Source: JBMTVN01 sp046047235 (GTDB lineage Bacteria > Verrucomicrobiota > Verrucomicrobiia > Limisphaerales > JAHDYP01). Taken from it: a DNA stretch of 13,261 bases. The notes beneath the pieces are model-generated. The model worked only from the letters and a program-made list of their open reading frames with translations. It made no database searches and was not told the origin of the DNA. Both the position numbers and the translations under genes were made by a program. Positions 1-7,738 of the stretch are shown here, piece by piece. The stretch covers positions 1-13,261 of the forward strand of contig JBJOII010000118.1 in assembly GCA_046047235.1 (NCBI GenBank). The letters run 5' to 3'. Numbering within the stretch: position 1 is the stretch's first letter; the number at the start of each line of letters is the position of its first letter.

Positions 1-98
1 CGCTTACCCCTTACCGCTTACCCCTTACCGCTTACCCCTTACCGCTTACCGCTTACCGCTTCGCCCTTCCCGCTTCGCCCTTCCCGCTCCGCGCATTC
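1..98. repeat. Heptanucleotide tandem array downstream of hrpA
   Basis: The sequence reads as consecutive 7-bp units in perfect register from base 1. CGCTTAC alternates with CCCTTAC three times (1-42), CGCTTAC occurs twice more (43-56), CGCTTCG alternates with CCCTTCC twice (57-84), CGCTCCG follows (85-91), and a decayed unit CGCATTC closes it (92-98). That makes 13 clear units plus one degenerate unit. The array runs off the left edge, so its true length is unknown. On the hrpA-sense strand the units read approximately GTAAGSG. It ends 6 bp from the hrpA stop codon, so it lies in the 3' flank and is not coding for that gene. Function unknown. Confidence 0.9.
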
Positions 99-104
99 AC
101 GCGG

Positions 105-3100
105 CTAACCAGCCCGAACAGCAGCCGCCAATTCCTCCAATCGCTTGGGCGAGACCTTCTCCGCCGTCCCCAGTTCCTGCGCAAATACCGAAACCCGATA
201 CTCCTCCATTAACCACCAAAACTCCACGAGCTTCTCCCTATCCCCGCTACCCTTCCTAACAAGTTCCGACACCATCCGGTCATAGGGTTCCACGCGAACC
301 GCCTTCTCCCGATCCTTCAGCGGATTCAACGCAGCCCTTTCCGCCCGCAATACTAATGCCCGCAAATAGCGTGGCACGTGCACCAGTCGCTCCCACGGAG
401 TCACAGAAAGAAATTGTCGGGGCACCAACCGCCCCACCAGAGCTTCCATGCCCGGCAGCGGCCGCTTGCACATCAATGCCTCCTGCCTCTGCTCCAAAAC
501 AGCCTCCACGCGCTTCACCAACTCGCTCACCACCCCAGTAACACGGCCCCGCGCACCCTCAACATACTCCCTGAATCGACTCTCCCTCAACTCCACCCAC
601 CTCACCGAAGGCAAAACATACCTTCTCACATGCTCCCAGGCCGACTCCAACAACTCCTCCATGGAACCCAGGGTCGAATACAACACCTGAACCCGACGCA
701 ATTCCCTGAGATCTCTCTGCACCCAGCCCAGCTCACGCCCGATCACCTTCTCCGCCAATCGCGGCACCCCCGCCATGCTCGCCGTCACAGCCTCATGCTC
801 CTCACGAAACATACGCAAATCAACACGCCCCCCACTTACCCTCAAACCCGCAAAGGCTCGCACCGGCAAGCCTCCCACCTCCCCTACCACAATCCCCGCC
901 TCCACGTCGCCAAAAGTCCAATCCTCCAAACTCTCCCGCTCCCAACGCCCAACCACCTCCCCCCACACATCCCCCTGCGCCTTCGCCATCTCCTTCCGAA
1001 TCCCACCCACCAATGCCTTCAGATCCCGACCAGCCATGACCTTCCCCCCCTTCAAACCACCCACCTCGAATCTCGGCCGCAAATGCGCAGGCAACACACT
1101 CAAATCCCACTGAATACCCGCCACCTCCAAGCCATGACGCTCCAGTAAATACCGGGCCACCCGCCCCAAAAAATCCCGACCCTCCACCGGGACCTCCTCA
1201 AGTATCCGCCTGGCCGTCGCATCCAGCGGCATCAATGGCCGGCGTATCGACTTCGGCAACCCACGCAACAACGCCAGCAACCGCTGCTCCCGCAACGCCG
1301 GCACCGCCCATTCCAACATCCCCACATCCACCACCTCCGCCAACACCGCACTCAAACGAACAGTCACACCATCCCGCTCCTCACCCGGAACATAAGCATA
1401 CCGCAAAGGCACAGTTTCACTGCCCACCCGCAACTCGCTCGGTAACCCGTCCTCAGAAAATAACCCAACGTTCTCCCCCAATAAATCCGCCGGTAACGCG
1501 ACCAAACGATCCCGATTGCCCGCCCCACGCAGAAACCGGTTCAAATCATGCACAGAACTCACCGCCGGCAAACGCTCCCGATAAAACCCCGCCAACGCCT
1601 CAGCCAAATCCGGCATCACCCGACGCGGCAACCCCGTCTGCCAAAACTCCACCTTCTCCACCAACTGCCGGTTCGCATCCCTGAAACCCAACCCCAACCC
1701 GCCCTCCAATGGCATCAATGCCTCGCGAATAAATATCTCCTTCGCCTCCTCCGGATTCGACCTCCCGTAGTCCACCCGACGCTCATGCAGCACTAACCCC
1801 CTCAATAAGACCCGCTCGGTCGCCACCACCCGCCCCCCGACCTCATCCCACCTCGGATTCACCACTGACTTCCTAACCACATGCGGAGCCACCCGCTCCA
1901 CCCACAAAGGATCCATCCCCGCCAATGTCCTCGCAAATAAACGCGAGGTCTCCACCACCTCCCCCGCCAATAACCACTGCGGTTGCTTCACCCGCCCTGC
2001 CTCACCCTCCGCCTCAGGCGCCTTGCCCCCACGTATCCCCTTCTTCACCCGCTCCACTTTCCGAAATAACCCCGACCCCGGAAACACATGCACCAATCGC
2101 TCCCCAGCCAACCGATACGCGTTCGCCTCCTTGCGCTGCGCCACATGCCCCACCAAACCCGCGAGCAACGACCGGTGAATCGCCTCATAACTCCCCCGCT
2201 CCCCCAAACGCCCCCCAACCTCCACCCCCAAATCCCTCATCGCTCCCTCCAACTGCCCGTGCACATCCACCCACTCCCGCATCCGCAAAAACGACAGAAA
2301 ATGCTCCCTACAAAATCGCCTCAGTTGACTCTGCGTCTTCAACGATTCCCACGTGTCGTGATACGCCTCCCAAATCTTCAACAACGACACAAAATCCGAT
2401 TCCCCATCCGCAAACCGCCGATGCGCGCGCTCCGCCTCATCCCGCTTGTCCAAAGGCCGCTCCCGCGGATCCTGAATGCTCAACCCCGCCGCAATCACCA
2501 ACACCTCCCTCACCGCCCCCTCCTTCCGGGCCTCCAATAACATCCTCCCAATCGCCGGATCCACCGGCAGCCGAGCCAGCTCCCGCCCCAATACCGTCAA
2601 CTCCCGGGCCTCATCCAATGCCCCCAGCTCCTGCAACAACGCATACGCCCCGCGAATCGCCGCCGGCGGCGGCGGATCAATAAACGGAAATGTCTCCACC
2701 TCCCCCAACCGAAACGCCTTCAACCGCAAAACCACATCCGCCAAATTACAGCGCACAATCTCCGCATCAGCAAACGCCGGCCGCCCCAAATAATCCTCCT
2801 CACTATACAACCGCACACATACCCCCGGCCCCAACCGACCACACCGCCCCTTCCGCTGATCCGCATTGCTCCGCGCTACCGCCTCCACCGGTAAACGCCG
2901 ACACCGCGTGCCCGCATGATACCGGCTCACCCGCGCCAACCCCGCATCCACCACATACCGAATCCTCGGCACCGTCAGCGACGTCTCCGCAATGTTCGTC
3001 GATACCACCACCCGACGCCGATACCCCGGATGAAAAATCGCATCCTGCTCCGCATTCGATAACCGACCAAACAACGGCACCACATCCCACACGTCCCCCA

Positions 3101-4070
3101 TCACCCGACGCAGCCGATCCCCCACCTCCCGGATGTCCCTCTCCCCAGGCATGAACACCAACACATCACCCTCATGAGACTCGCAGGCCAAATCCTGCAC
3201 CGCCCCCACCGCCGCCTCCACATACGTCTCCCCCTCGTGCTCATCATCATCATCCGCCACCTGCGGCGCACGATACCGCACCTCCACCGGATACATCCGA
3301 CCCGATACCTCCACCACCGGCGCACCCCCAAACGCCTCCGCAAACCGCGCAGTGTCAATCGTCGCCGACGTCACCACCACCTTCAAATCATCCCGACGCT
3401 CCAACAACCCCCGCAAATGCCCCAGCAGGAAATCAATGTTCAGCGACCGCTCGTGCGCCTCATCAATCAGGATCGCGTCATACTCCGATAACAACGGGTC
3501 CCGCTGAACCTCCATCAACAAGATCCCGTCCGTCATCACCTTGATCGACGTCACATCACTCACCTGCTCGTTAAACCGGATCTTGCTCCCCACCCCCTGC
3601 CCGTATTCCACCCCCAACTCCTCAGCCAACCGCCGCGCAATCGACAACGCCGCCACCCGCCTCGGCTGCGTACAACCAATCCGCCCGCGCACACCCAACC
3701 CCGCCTCCAAACACATCTTCGGCAACTGCGTCGTCTTCCCCGACCCCGTCTCCCCAGCCACAACCACCACCTGTGACCTCCGCAGCAAACCCACAATCTC
3801 CTCCCGTCGCCCGCTCACCGGCAATTCCTCCGGATAACTCACGCATCCCACCAGCCCAGCCCGTCGTTCCCTCGCCGCCCGCGATGCCCGCGCACGCCCC
3901 AACCACCTGGCCCAGTGCGCCGGAACAACCCGCCCCTCCCGCCGCGCCCGCAACACGTGCGCCAAACATGCCCCCAACCGCACCTGGTCCGGCAGCAAAC
4001 ACTCCGATAACATCCCCCCCAATTCCTGTATCAGTTCAGCATCACTCATAGACAACCCAGACCCGCCCAT
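105..4070 (-). CDS. hrpA: ATP-dependent RNA helicase HrpA (DEAH-box, full length)
   Basis: This encodes a 1321-residue cytoplasmic DEAH/RHA-family helicase that uses NTP hydrolysis to remodel RNA or ribonucleoprotein; HrpA in E. coli is linked to mRNA processing and to rescue of collided ribosomes. Visible motifs: Walker A GETGSGKT (106-113), DEAH box (203-206), SAT (235-237), a motif V segment beginning TNIAETSLTVP (358-368), and motif VI QRKGRCGR (405-412), which is the HrpA form rather than the usual QRAGRAGR. An acidic DDDDEHE insert (273-279) comes from a CAT/GAT microsatellite near 3243-3254. HA2 and OB-fold regions follow (about 470-730), then the long HrpA-specific C-terminal DUF3418 region (about 745-1318). 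The length matches E. coli HrpA (1300 aa), so it is intact. The start is uncertain: neither ATG 4070 nor the in-frame ATG 4049 (MSDAEL) has a good ribosome binding site, and the seven extra residues of the longer form are not recognisably conserved. Family assignment is very secure. Confidence 0.97.
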   Translation of the reverse strand: MGGSGLSMSDAELIQELGGMLSECLLPDQVRLGACLAHVLRARREGRVVPAHWARWLGRARASRAARERRAGLVGCVSYPEELPVSGRREEIVGLLRRSQVVVVAGETGSGKTTQLPKMCLEAGLGVRGRIGCTQPRRVAALSIARRLAEELGVEYGQGVGSKIRFNEQVSDVTSIKVMTDGILLMEVQRDPLLSEYDAILIDEAHERSLNIDFLLGHLRGLLERRDDLKVVVTSATIDTARFAEAFGGAPVVEVSGRMYPVEVRYRAPQVADDDDEHEGETYVEAAVGAVQDLACESHEGDVLVFMPGERDIREVGDRLRRVMGDVWDVVPLFGRLSNAEQDAIFHPGYRRRVVVSTNIAETSLTVPRIRYVVDAGLARVSRYHAGTRCRRLPVEAVARSNADQRKGRCGRLGPGVCVRLYSEEDYLGRPAFADAEIVRCNLADVVLRLKAFRLGEVETFPFIDPPPPAAIRGAYALLQELGALDEARELTVLGRELARLPVDPAIGRMLLEARKEGAVREVLVIAAGLSIQDPRERPLDKRDEAERAHRRFADGESDFVSLLKIWEAYHDTWESLKTQSQLRRFCREHFLSFLRMREWVDVHGQLEGAMRDLGVEVGGRLGERGSYEAIHRSLLAGLVGHVAQRKEANAYRLAGERLVHVFPGSGLFRKVERVKKGIRGGKAPEAEGEAGRVKQPQWLLAGEVVETSRLFARTLAGMDPLWVERVAPHVVRKSVVNPRWDEVGGRVVATERVLLRGLVLHERRVDYGRSNPEEAKEIFIREALMPLEGGLGLGFRDANRQLVEKVEFWQTGLPRRVMPDLAEALAGFYRERLPAVSSVHDLNRFLRGAGNRDRLVALPADLLGENVGLFSEDGLPSELRVGSETVPLRYAYVPGEERDGVTVRLSAVLAEVVDVGMLEWAVPALREQRLLALLRGLPKSIRRPLMPLDATARRILEEVPVEGRDFLGRVARYLLERHGLEVAGIQWDLSVLPAHLRPRFEVGGLKGGKVMAGRDLKALVGGIRKEMAKAQGDVWGEVVGRWERESLEDWTFGDVEAGIVVGEVGGLPVRAFAGLRVSGGRVDLRMFREEHEAVTASMAGVPRLAEKVIGRELGWVQRDLRELRRVQVLYSTLGSMEELLESAWEHVRRYVLPSVRWVELRESRFREYVEGARGRVTGVVSELVKRVEAVLEQRQEALMCKRPLPGMEALVGRLVPRQFLSVTPWERLVHVPRYLRALVLRAERAALNPLKDREKAVRVEPYDRMVSELVRKGSGDREKLVEFWWLMEEYRVSVFAQELGTAEKVSPKRLEELAAAVRAG

Positions 4071-4079
4071 ACTGACGAT

Positions 4080-4094
4080 TCTGGTCTAACCAGA
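4080..4094 (-). promoter_or_regulatory. Palindrome just upstream of hrpA
   Basis: On the minus strand this is TCTGGT-TAG-ACCAGA, a perfect inverted repeat with 6-bp arms and a 3-bp centre, ending 9 bp before the ATG at 4070. It could be an operator or a 5'-UTR hairpin controlling hrpA. I see no clear -35/-10 pair near it. A symmetric 15-mer could arise by chance, so its function is only suggested by position. Confidence 0.3.
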
Positions 4095-4125
4095 GCAAGT
4101 GCTTGTAGTAACGCAGGTTGCGCAG

Positions 4126-4294
4126 AAAACAGGTTCCATTTGGGCCCTTACAGCCCGTTTTTGCCCCCCAAAAAACGCACCCAAGATCCACCACACGTCC
4201 ACCAAGCCCGAGCTGACCTTGCTGCCTGTTTTGGCCGTCGAAAAGGGCGTGTAAGGCCCGTTTTACGTCCCTTAGTCAGAGTTAACCATTTGGG
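4126..4294. repeat. Cluster of short inverted and direct repeats in the hrpA upstream spacer
   Basis: Three related pairs lie in this spacer. AAAACAGG (4126-4133) is mirrored by CCTGTTTT (4225-4232). The segment 4142-4161, GGGC + 7 nt + GCCCGTTTT, recurs at 4245-4264 as GGGC + 7 nt + GCCCGTTTT; because the loops are near reverse complements (CCTTACA and GTGTAAG), the two copies are similar both directly and inverted. CCATTTGGG occurs at 4136-4144 and again at 4286-4294. Corresponding members of the first two pairs are offset by about the same distance (roughly 100 bp). No ORF or known RNA gene is apparent here. It could be the remnant of a small repeat element or a structured untranslated RNA. 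Confidence 0.5.
4241..4264 (-). terminator. Probable terminator of the GH92 gene
   Basis: On the minus strand this reads AAAAC, GGGC, a 7-nt loop CTTACAC, GCCC, TTTT. The stem GGGC/GCCC can be extended by AAAA/TTTT across one bulged base, and a four-T tail follows the stem. It lies about 65 nt past the GH92 stop and is separated from hrpA, in line with transcription ending before hrpA. The stem is short, so this would be a moderate terminator at best. Confidence 0.4.
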
Positions 4295-4300
4295 TCACAA

Positions 4301-4326
4301 TGCCTTACCCTGGTGACACCAAGGCA
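4301..4326 (-). other. Stem-loop directly after the GH92 stop codon
   Basis: TGCCTT (4301-4306) and AAGGCA (4321-4326) form a 6-bp inverted repeat starting 2 bp beyond the GH92 stop (4329-4331). Inside it is an 11-bp palindrome TGGTG-A-CACCA (4311-4321). There is no T-run after it on the minus strand, so it is more likely an mRNA 3'-end stabilising hairpin or a binding site than a classical terminator. Confidence 0.3.
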
Positions 4327-4328
4327 GC

Positions 4329-7300
4329 TCATGGGGAGGGGCTGCCTTCCCCCCACGACCGGTTGGGCTCAGGGCCCATCTCCAACACCAGCTCCCCACC
4401 TCGCAAAAGCTCGGACGCCCGAAACCACCAGCGGTTCAGAACCTCACCATTCAGTCTTGCCGACTGGATGTAACGGTTCGACCGGGAGGCGTTGCGCGCT
4501 GTAATGGTAAAACTCCGGCCACGACCAAAACGCGCACCCAGATCAATCGTCACTCTCGGATAAAGCGGGCTACCCAGCTCATACACCGGATCCACGCGAC
4601 AGCCCCCGTCCATCTGGAACAAGCCCATCGACGCCATCACAAACCACGCGCTCATTTGACCCTGGTCCTCATCACCCAAATAAGCATCCCCCGTCCCGTG
4701 ACCGTAATACCGCTGGAGCACTTCCCGGCTCCAATGTTGCGTCAACCAAGGCGTACCGGCCCAGTTGAAAAGAAACGCGAAATGCATGGACTGCTGGTTG
4801 CCATGCACCACCGGATAATCCCAGTAAAGCTCGTTCGGCGCGTTGAACCGCGTCCTCACACTGCGACTAAACCCGTCCTCCAAACGCTCAAGAAAACGAT
4901 CACGCCCCATCACCTCAATCAGCCCCGGCATGTCCTGAGGCACGAAATACGTCAACTGCCAGGCATTGCCCTCAACATATTCCTCATTCCCACCAGTCCG
5001 TATCGGATCAAACGGCGTCACCCAGCTGCCATCAGCATTGCGCATACGGGCAAACCCCGTCTCCAAATCAAACATGTTCCGCCAGTAACCCGACCTCGCA
5101 AGAAATGTCTCCGCAATACTCTCCTCACCCATCGACAACGCAAGCTGCCCCACCGCCCAGTCGTCAAAGGAATACTCCAGCGTGTTGGAGGCCCGACCAC
5201 GATCAGCCGGCACATACTTGTGCTCCAGATAAGCGCCTAAATCGCGATTGCCCGCAAAGCCTCCATCCACCGGCCTGCCCGGTTCGGTCTGCATCTTCAC
5301 CACCGCTTCCAATACCTTGCCCGCATCAAAATTGCGGATCCCCATCTGGTAGGCCGCCACCATCAGTGGAATCTCGTGCTCAGCCACCATCACCGGAATA
5401 TATTCCAAACCCGCAGGCCCCTTCGCCAGCCACCCTCCAGCAGCATACAACGCCAGCTGCGTGCGAACCCACCGACTAGACCACTCCGGCGAAACCAGAT
5501 TCCATACCTGGTTCAGATTCCAAAAGGTGTTCCAAAAAGCATCGCAACCCAGCATCACCGCATCCGGGTCCGACGCCTGCTGAATCCGCTCCGCCGGATC
5601 CCGCCACTCGCCATTCACATCACTCCACGTATTCCGGCAAAAGGACCGATACAGGTTGGTGTAAAACCTCACCTTCTCCCGGCGATCAATGGTCTCGATA
5701 TGAATGCGCCCAAGCAAATCATTCCAAACCAACCGCTGATGCTCCACCACCGCTCCAAAATCCCAACCAAACGGCTCCGTGACCTCCCGCTCAAGGTTCT
5801 CTGCTGCATTCTCCAGACTCACAATCGAAATGCCCGTCCGCACCTGCACAGCCCTCGCGCCCCGTGTGTCAAACTCCACATACACCCCGGCATCCTCAAC
5901 ACGCTCTGTCTCAAGCCCCAGAACCCCCTCCTCCACTCCACCCTGCGTCCAACTCCCAAACCGCGTGAACGGACGGTCAAACTCCGCCACGAAATGCAGC
6001 ACATACTCCTGCTGAGCATCCCGACTCCATACATCCGGCGCATGATGCGACAGGCTGCCCTCAATCCGTGAATCACCCACTCGCCGAACATCCACACGCA
6101 CCAGATTGAAGTTGTACTCCGCCGGAAATTGGAAATCCAACAGCACCCGGGAATCAATGCTCCCCGGAAAAGTGTATCGCTGGAAACTCGCCCGCGTCGT
6201 GGCCGTCAGCTCAGCCTCAATCCCCGTGTCGCTCAATACCGCCCGATAATACCCCACCCGAGCCACCTCCTCCGTTTTGTCCATCCGGCTCCGGTAGCCA
6301 TCGTCAGGCCGATACTGATCGCCAACCCGCGTCTCCAAAGGACCAGTAGTCGGCATCATCAGTAAACCGGCCATGGTCCACTCGTGAATGTGACTGAACC
6401 CTCCAATGTTCTCGATGTGCGGATCATACCCCGCCTGCCAGCCGGCATTCTGGTTGTCCGGACTCAGCTTCACCATGCTGAATGGCATCCACGGCCCCGG
6501 CGCAATCATCCACCTCGAATGCGCACTCCCCAGCATCGGATCCACATAGTCCGCCGGAGTAACCCACGGCTGCGCAGAACGAACAACCACCCCCGAAGCA
6601 ACCTCCCCCTCCCTCGACAATACCCGATACCCACTCGATACCTCCCCCTGCCCTCCGGAAATCGACGGCATGGGCACTTCCAAAATAGAACGCCCCTCCT
6701 CCAACTTCCCCCCGTAGACTACTGCCCCATCCAGCTCAACGGTAACCGGACACGATGGCCGGAGACACTCCACATCAACCAACATGGGCTGCACTGACTT
6801 TCCCTCATGCTGAATCTCATAGTGCGCCGCCCGCACTTGCCTCACAAACACCCCCCTCGCAGGTGCCAGCTCAGCCCCACCCTCCACCTCGAACCGCACC
6901 TGATCAAAAACCAGCCAGCTGCCCTGAATCGAGGTGATCCGCACTGAGTTCCCACCAACCCGCAACAGCCCCGCGGGAAGCGGTATCCGGAACACCTGCT
7001 CACGGCCAGAATTCGAGCCCCCCTCAATGCTCGATTCCCCGCTCCCCCTCGCCAACGGAAAAACCCACGCCTCCCCATTCACCACCACCTTCAGCGAAGG
7101 GGGATCCGCGGGACTGGCATCCACCACGTCAATGATCAGCACTGCTCCCACCCCCGCATCCAGCCGCGCCACGTCGAACAGAACGTTCAAAACCTGAGTG
7201 CGAATGCCGGCCAACCCCCCCGAACCCGCCCACTCATCAGCAGGCCCCGGTAACACATACGGCCAATCACGCTCAGCCGATGAGTGGCCTACCAAAAAGA

Positions 7301-7475
7301 AACGGTCCTCCCACCCAAAATCATCCCGCAGAAATTCACGATACCCGGAAGGAGCCAAAGCAAACTCCCCAGCCCGATCATCCCCTTCACCTATAGACCA
7401 CAATGTCTCCCCCGGAAGGCTCATGGTGGCTAACCATTGTCCCAGGCCAATTGCCAGCAAGACGGAAGTTCGCAT
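4329..7475 (-). CDS. Exported GH92 alpha-mannosidase with N-terminal rhamnogalacturonan-lyase-type CBM-like domain
   Basis: The 1048-residue product probably removes terminal alpha-mannose from glycans in the periplasm or outside the cell; family GH92 enzymes are calcium-dependent, inverting exo-alpha-mannosidases. An N-terminal signal peptide is likely (about 1-22). Residues about 24-197 resemble the CBM-like domain III of family 4 polysaccharide lyases: WSIGEGD, FLVG, WPYVLPGP near 71-78, then SWLVFDQVR (186-194). A linker/beta region (about 200-305) leads into GH92 (about 308-1035), starting VDPMLGS. Family landmarks are PFSMVKLSPD (331-340), YSFDDW (768-773), YVEGNAWQ (833-840, probable catalytic acid E835), and GDEDQGQMSAW (934-944, probable base D935/D937). 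The usual SHTHLSGTG segment reads SHIHEWTMAG (361-370), and the usual NEPxHH segment reads NQQSMH (893-898), so linkage preference may differ from typical alpha-1,2 enzymes. It is transcribed alone, divergently from the HEAT gene. No Shine-Dalgarno site precedes the start, but a good promoter lies 12 bp upstream, suggesting near-leaderless expression. Confidence 0.92.
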   Translation of the reverse strand: MRTSVLLAIGLGQWLATMSLPGETLWSIGEGDDRAGEFALAPSGYREFLRDDFGWEDRFFLVGHSSAERDWPYVLPGPADEWAGSGGLAGIRTQVLNVLFDVARLDAGVGAVLIIDVVDASPADPPSLKVVVNGEAWVFPLARGSGESSIEGGSNSGREQVFRIPLPAGLLRVGGNSVRITSIQGSWLVFDQVRFEVEGGAELAPARGVFVRQVRAAHYEIQHEGKSVQPMLVDVECLRPSCPVTVELDGAVVYGGKLEEGRSILEVPMPSISGGQGEVSSGYRVLSREGEVASGVVVRSAQPWVTPADYVDPMLGSAHSRWMIAPGPWMPFSMVKLSPDNQNAGWQAGYDPHIENIGGFSHIHEWTMAGLLMMPTTGPLETRVGDQYRPDDGYRSRMDKTEEVARVGYYRAVLSDTGIEAELTATTRASFQRYTFPGSIDSRVLLDFQFPAEYNFNLVRVDVRRVGDSRIEGSLSHHAPDVWSRDAQQEYVLHFVAEFDRPFTRFGSWTQGGVEEGVLGLETERVEDAGVYVEFDTRGARAVQVRTGISIVSLENAAENLEREVTEPFGWDFGAVVEHQRLVWNDLLGRIHIETIDRREKVRFYTNLYRSFCRNTWSDVNGEWRDPAERIQQASDPDAVMLGCDAFWNTFWNLNQVWNLVSPEWSSRWVRTQLALYAAGGWLAKGPAGLEYIPVMVAEHEIPLMVAAYQMGIRNFDAGKVLEAVVKMQTEPGRPVDGGFAGNRDLGAYLEHKYVPADRGRASNTLEYSFDDWAVGQLALSMGEESIAETFLARSGYWRNMFDLETGFARMRNADGSWVTPFDPIRTGGNEEYVEGNAWQLTYFVPQDMPGLIEVMGRDRFLERLEDGFSRSVRTRFNAPNELYWDYPVVHGNQQSMHFAFLFNWAGTPWLTQHWSREVLQRYYGHGTGDAYLGDEDQGQMSAWFVMASMGLFQMDGGCRVDPVYELGSPLYPRVTIDLGARFGRGRSFTITARNASRSNRYIQSARLNGEVLNRWWFRASELLRGGELVLEMGPEPNRSWGEGSPSP

Positions 7476-7487
7476 GGTGCAGCCGGG

Positions 7488-7516
7488 ATTATGCCCGCCT
7501 CCCAGGAGCTTATCAA
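7488..7516 (-). promoter_or_regulatory. Sigma70-like promoter for the GH92 gene
   Basis: On the minus strand TTGATA (7516-7511) and CATAAT (7493-7488) are separated by exactly 17 bp. Each hexamer matches the consensus at five of six positions. The -10 ends 12 nt before the ATG at 7475, so the predicted RNA start leaves only about 4-6 nt of leader, which fits the absence of a ribosome binding site. The -10 hexamer is flanked exactly by a small inverted repeat, CGGG and CCCG, which might be an operator half-site pair. Confidence 0.6.
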
Positions 7517-7738
7517 CAACCGCATTTCCATAAGCACTACTACCCCACCGCTCACACCCTGCCCCCTCCCCTCCAACTAAGGGACAGACAATCTATTCGT
7601 AACTCACTCCAACACAACGATCATGCCGAATCTCGCGGCAACCTGCACCCGCCCGCCCCCATTGTGGCCAAGATCCAACCGTGATAACTTCACAACAGTC
7701 CGCAGCGAGTCCCGTATCCCGACCGTGCCAACGAAATA

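Noticed and set aside
1..98. CRISPR array
   Set aside because: Units are 7 bp with no spacers, so this is a simple tandem repeat.
89..104. CCGCG-N6-CGCGG hairpin abutting the hrpA stop as a terminator
   Set aside because: The stem is only 5 bp and no T-run follows on the minus strand; the tandem array begins immediately.
378..1148. Long open frame on the plus strand opposite hrpA, with many similar ones at 1235-1684, 1925-2683 and 2690-3154
   Set aside because: These are antisense to an intact conserved helicase, with low-complexity P/H/T/S-rich translations typical of GC-rich antisense frames and no domain signals.
7689..7720. TTCACA...TATCCC promoter for the HEAT gene
   Set aside because: The spacer is 20 bp and the -10 is poor; not convincing.
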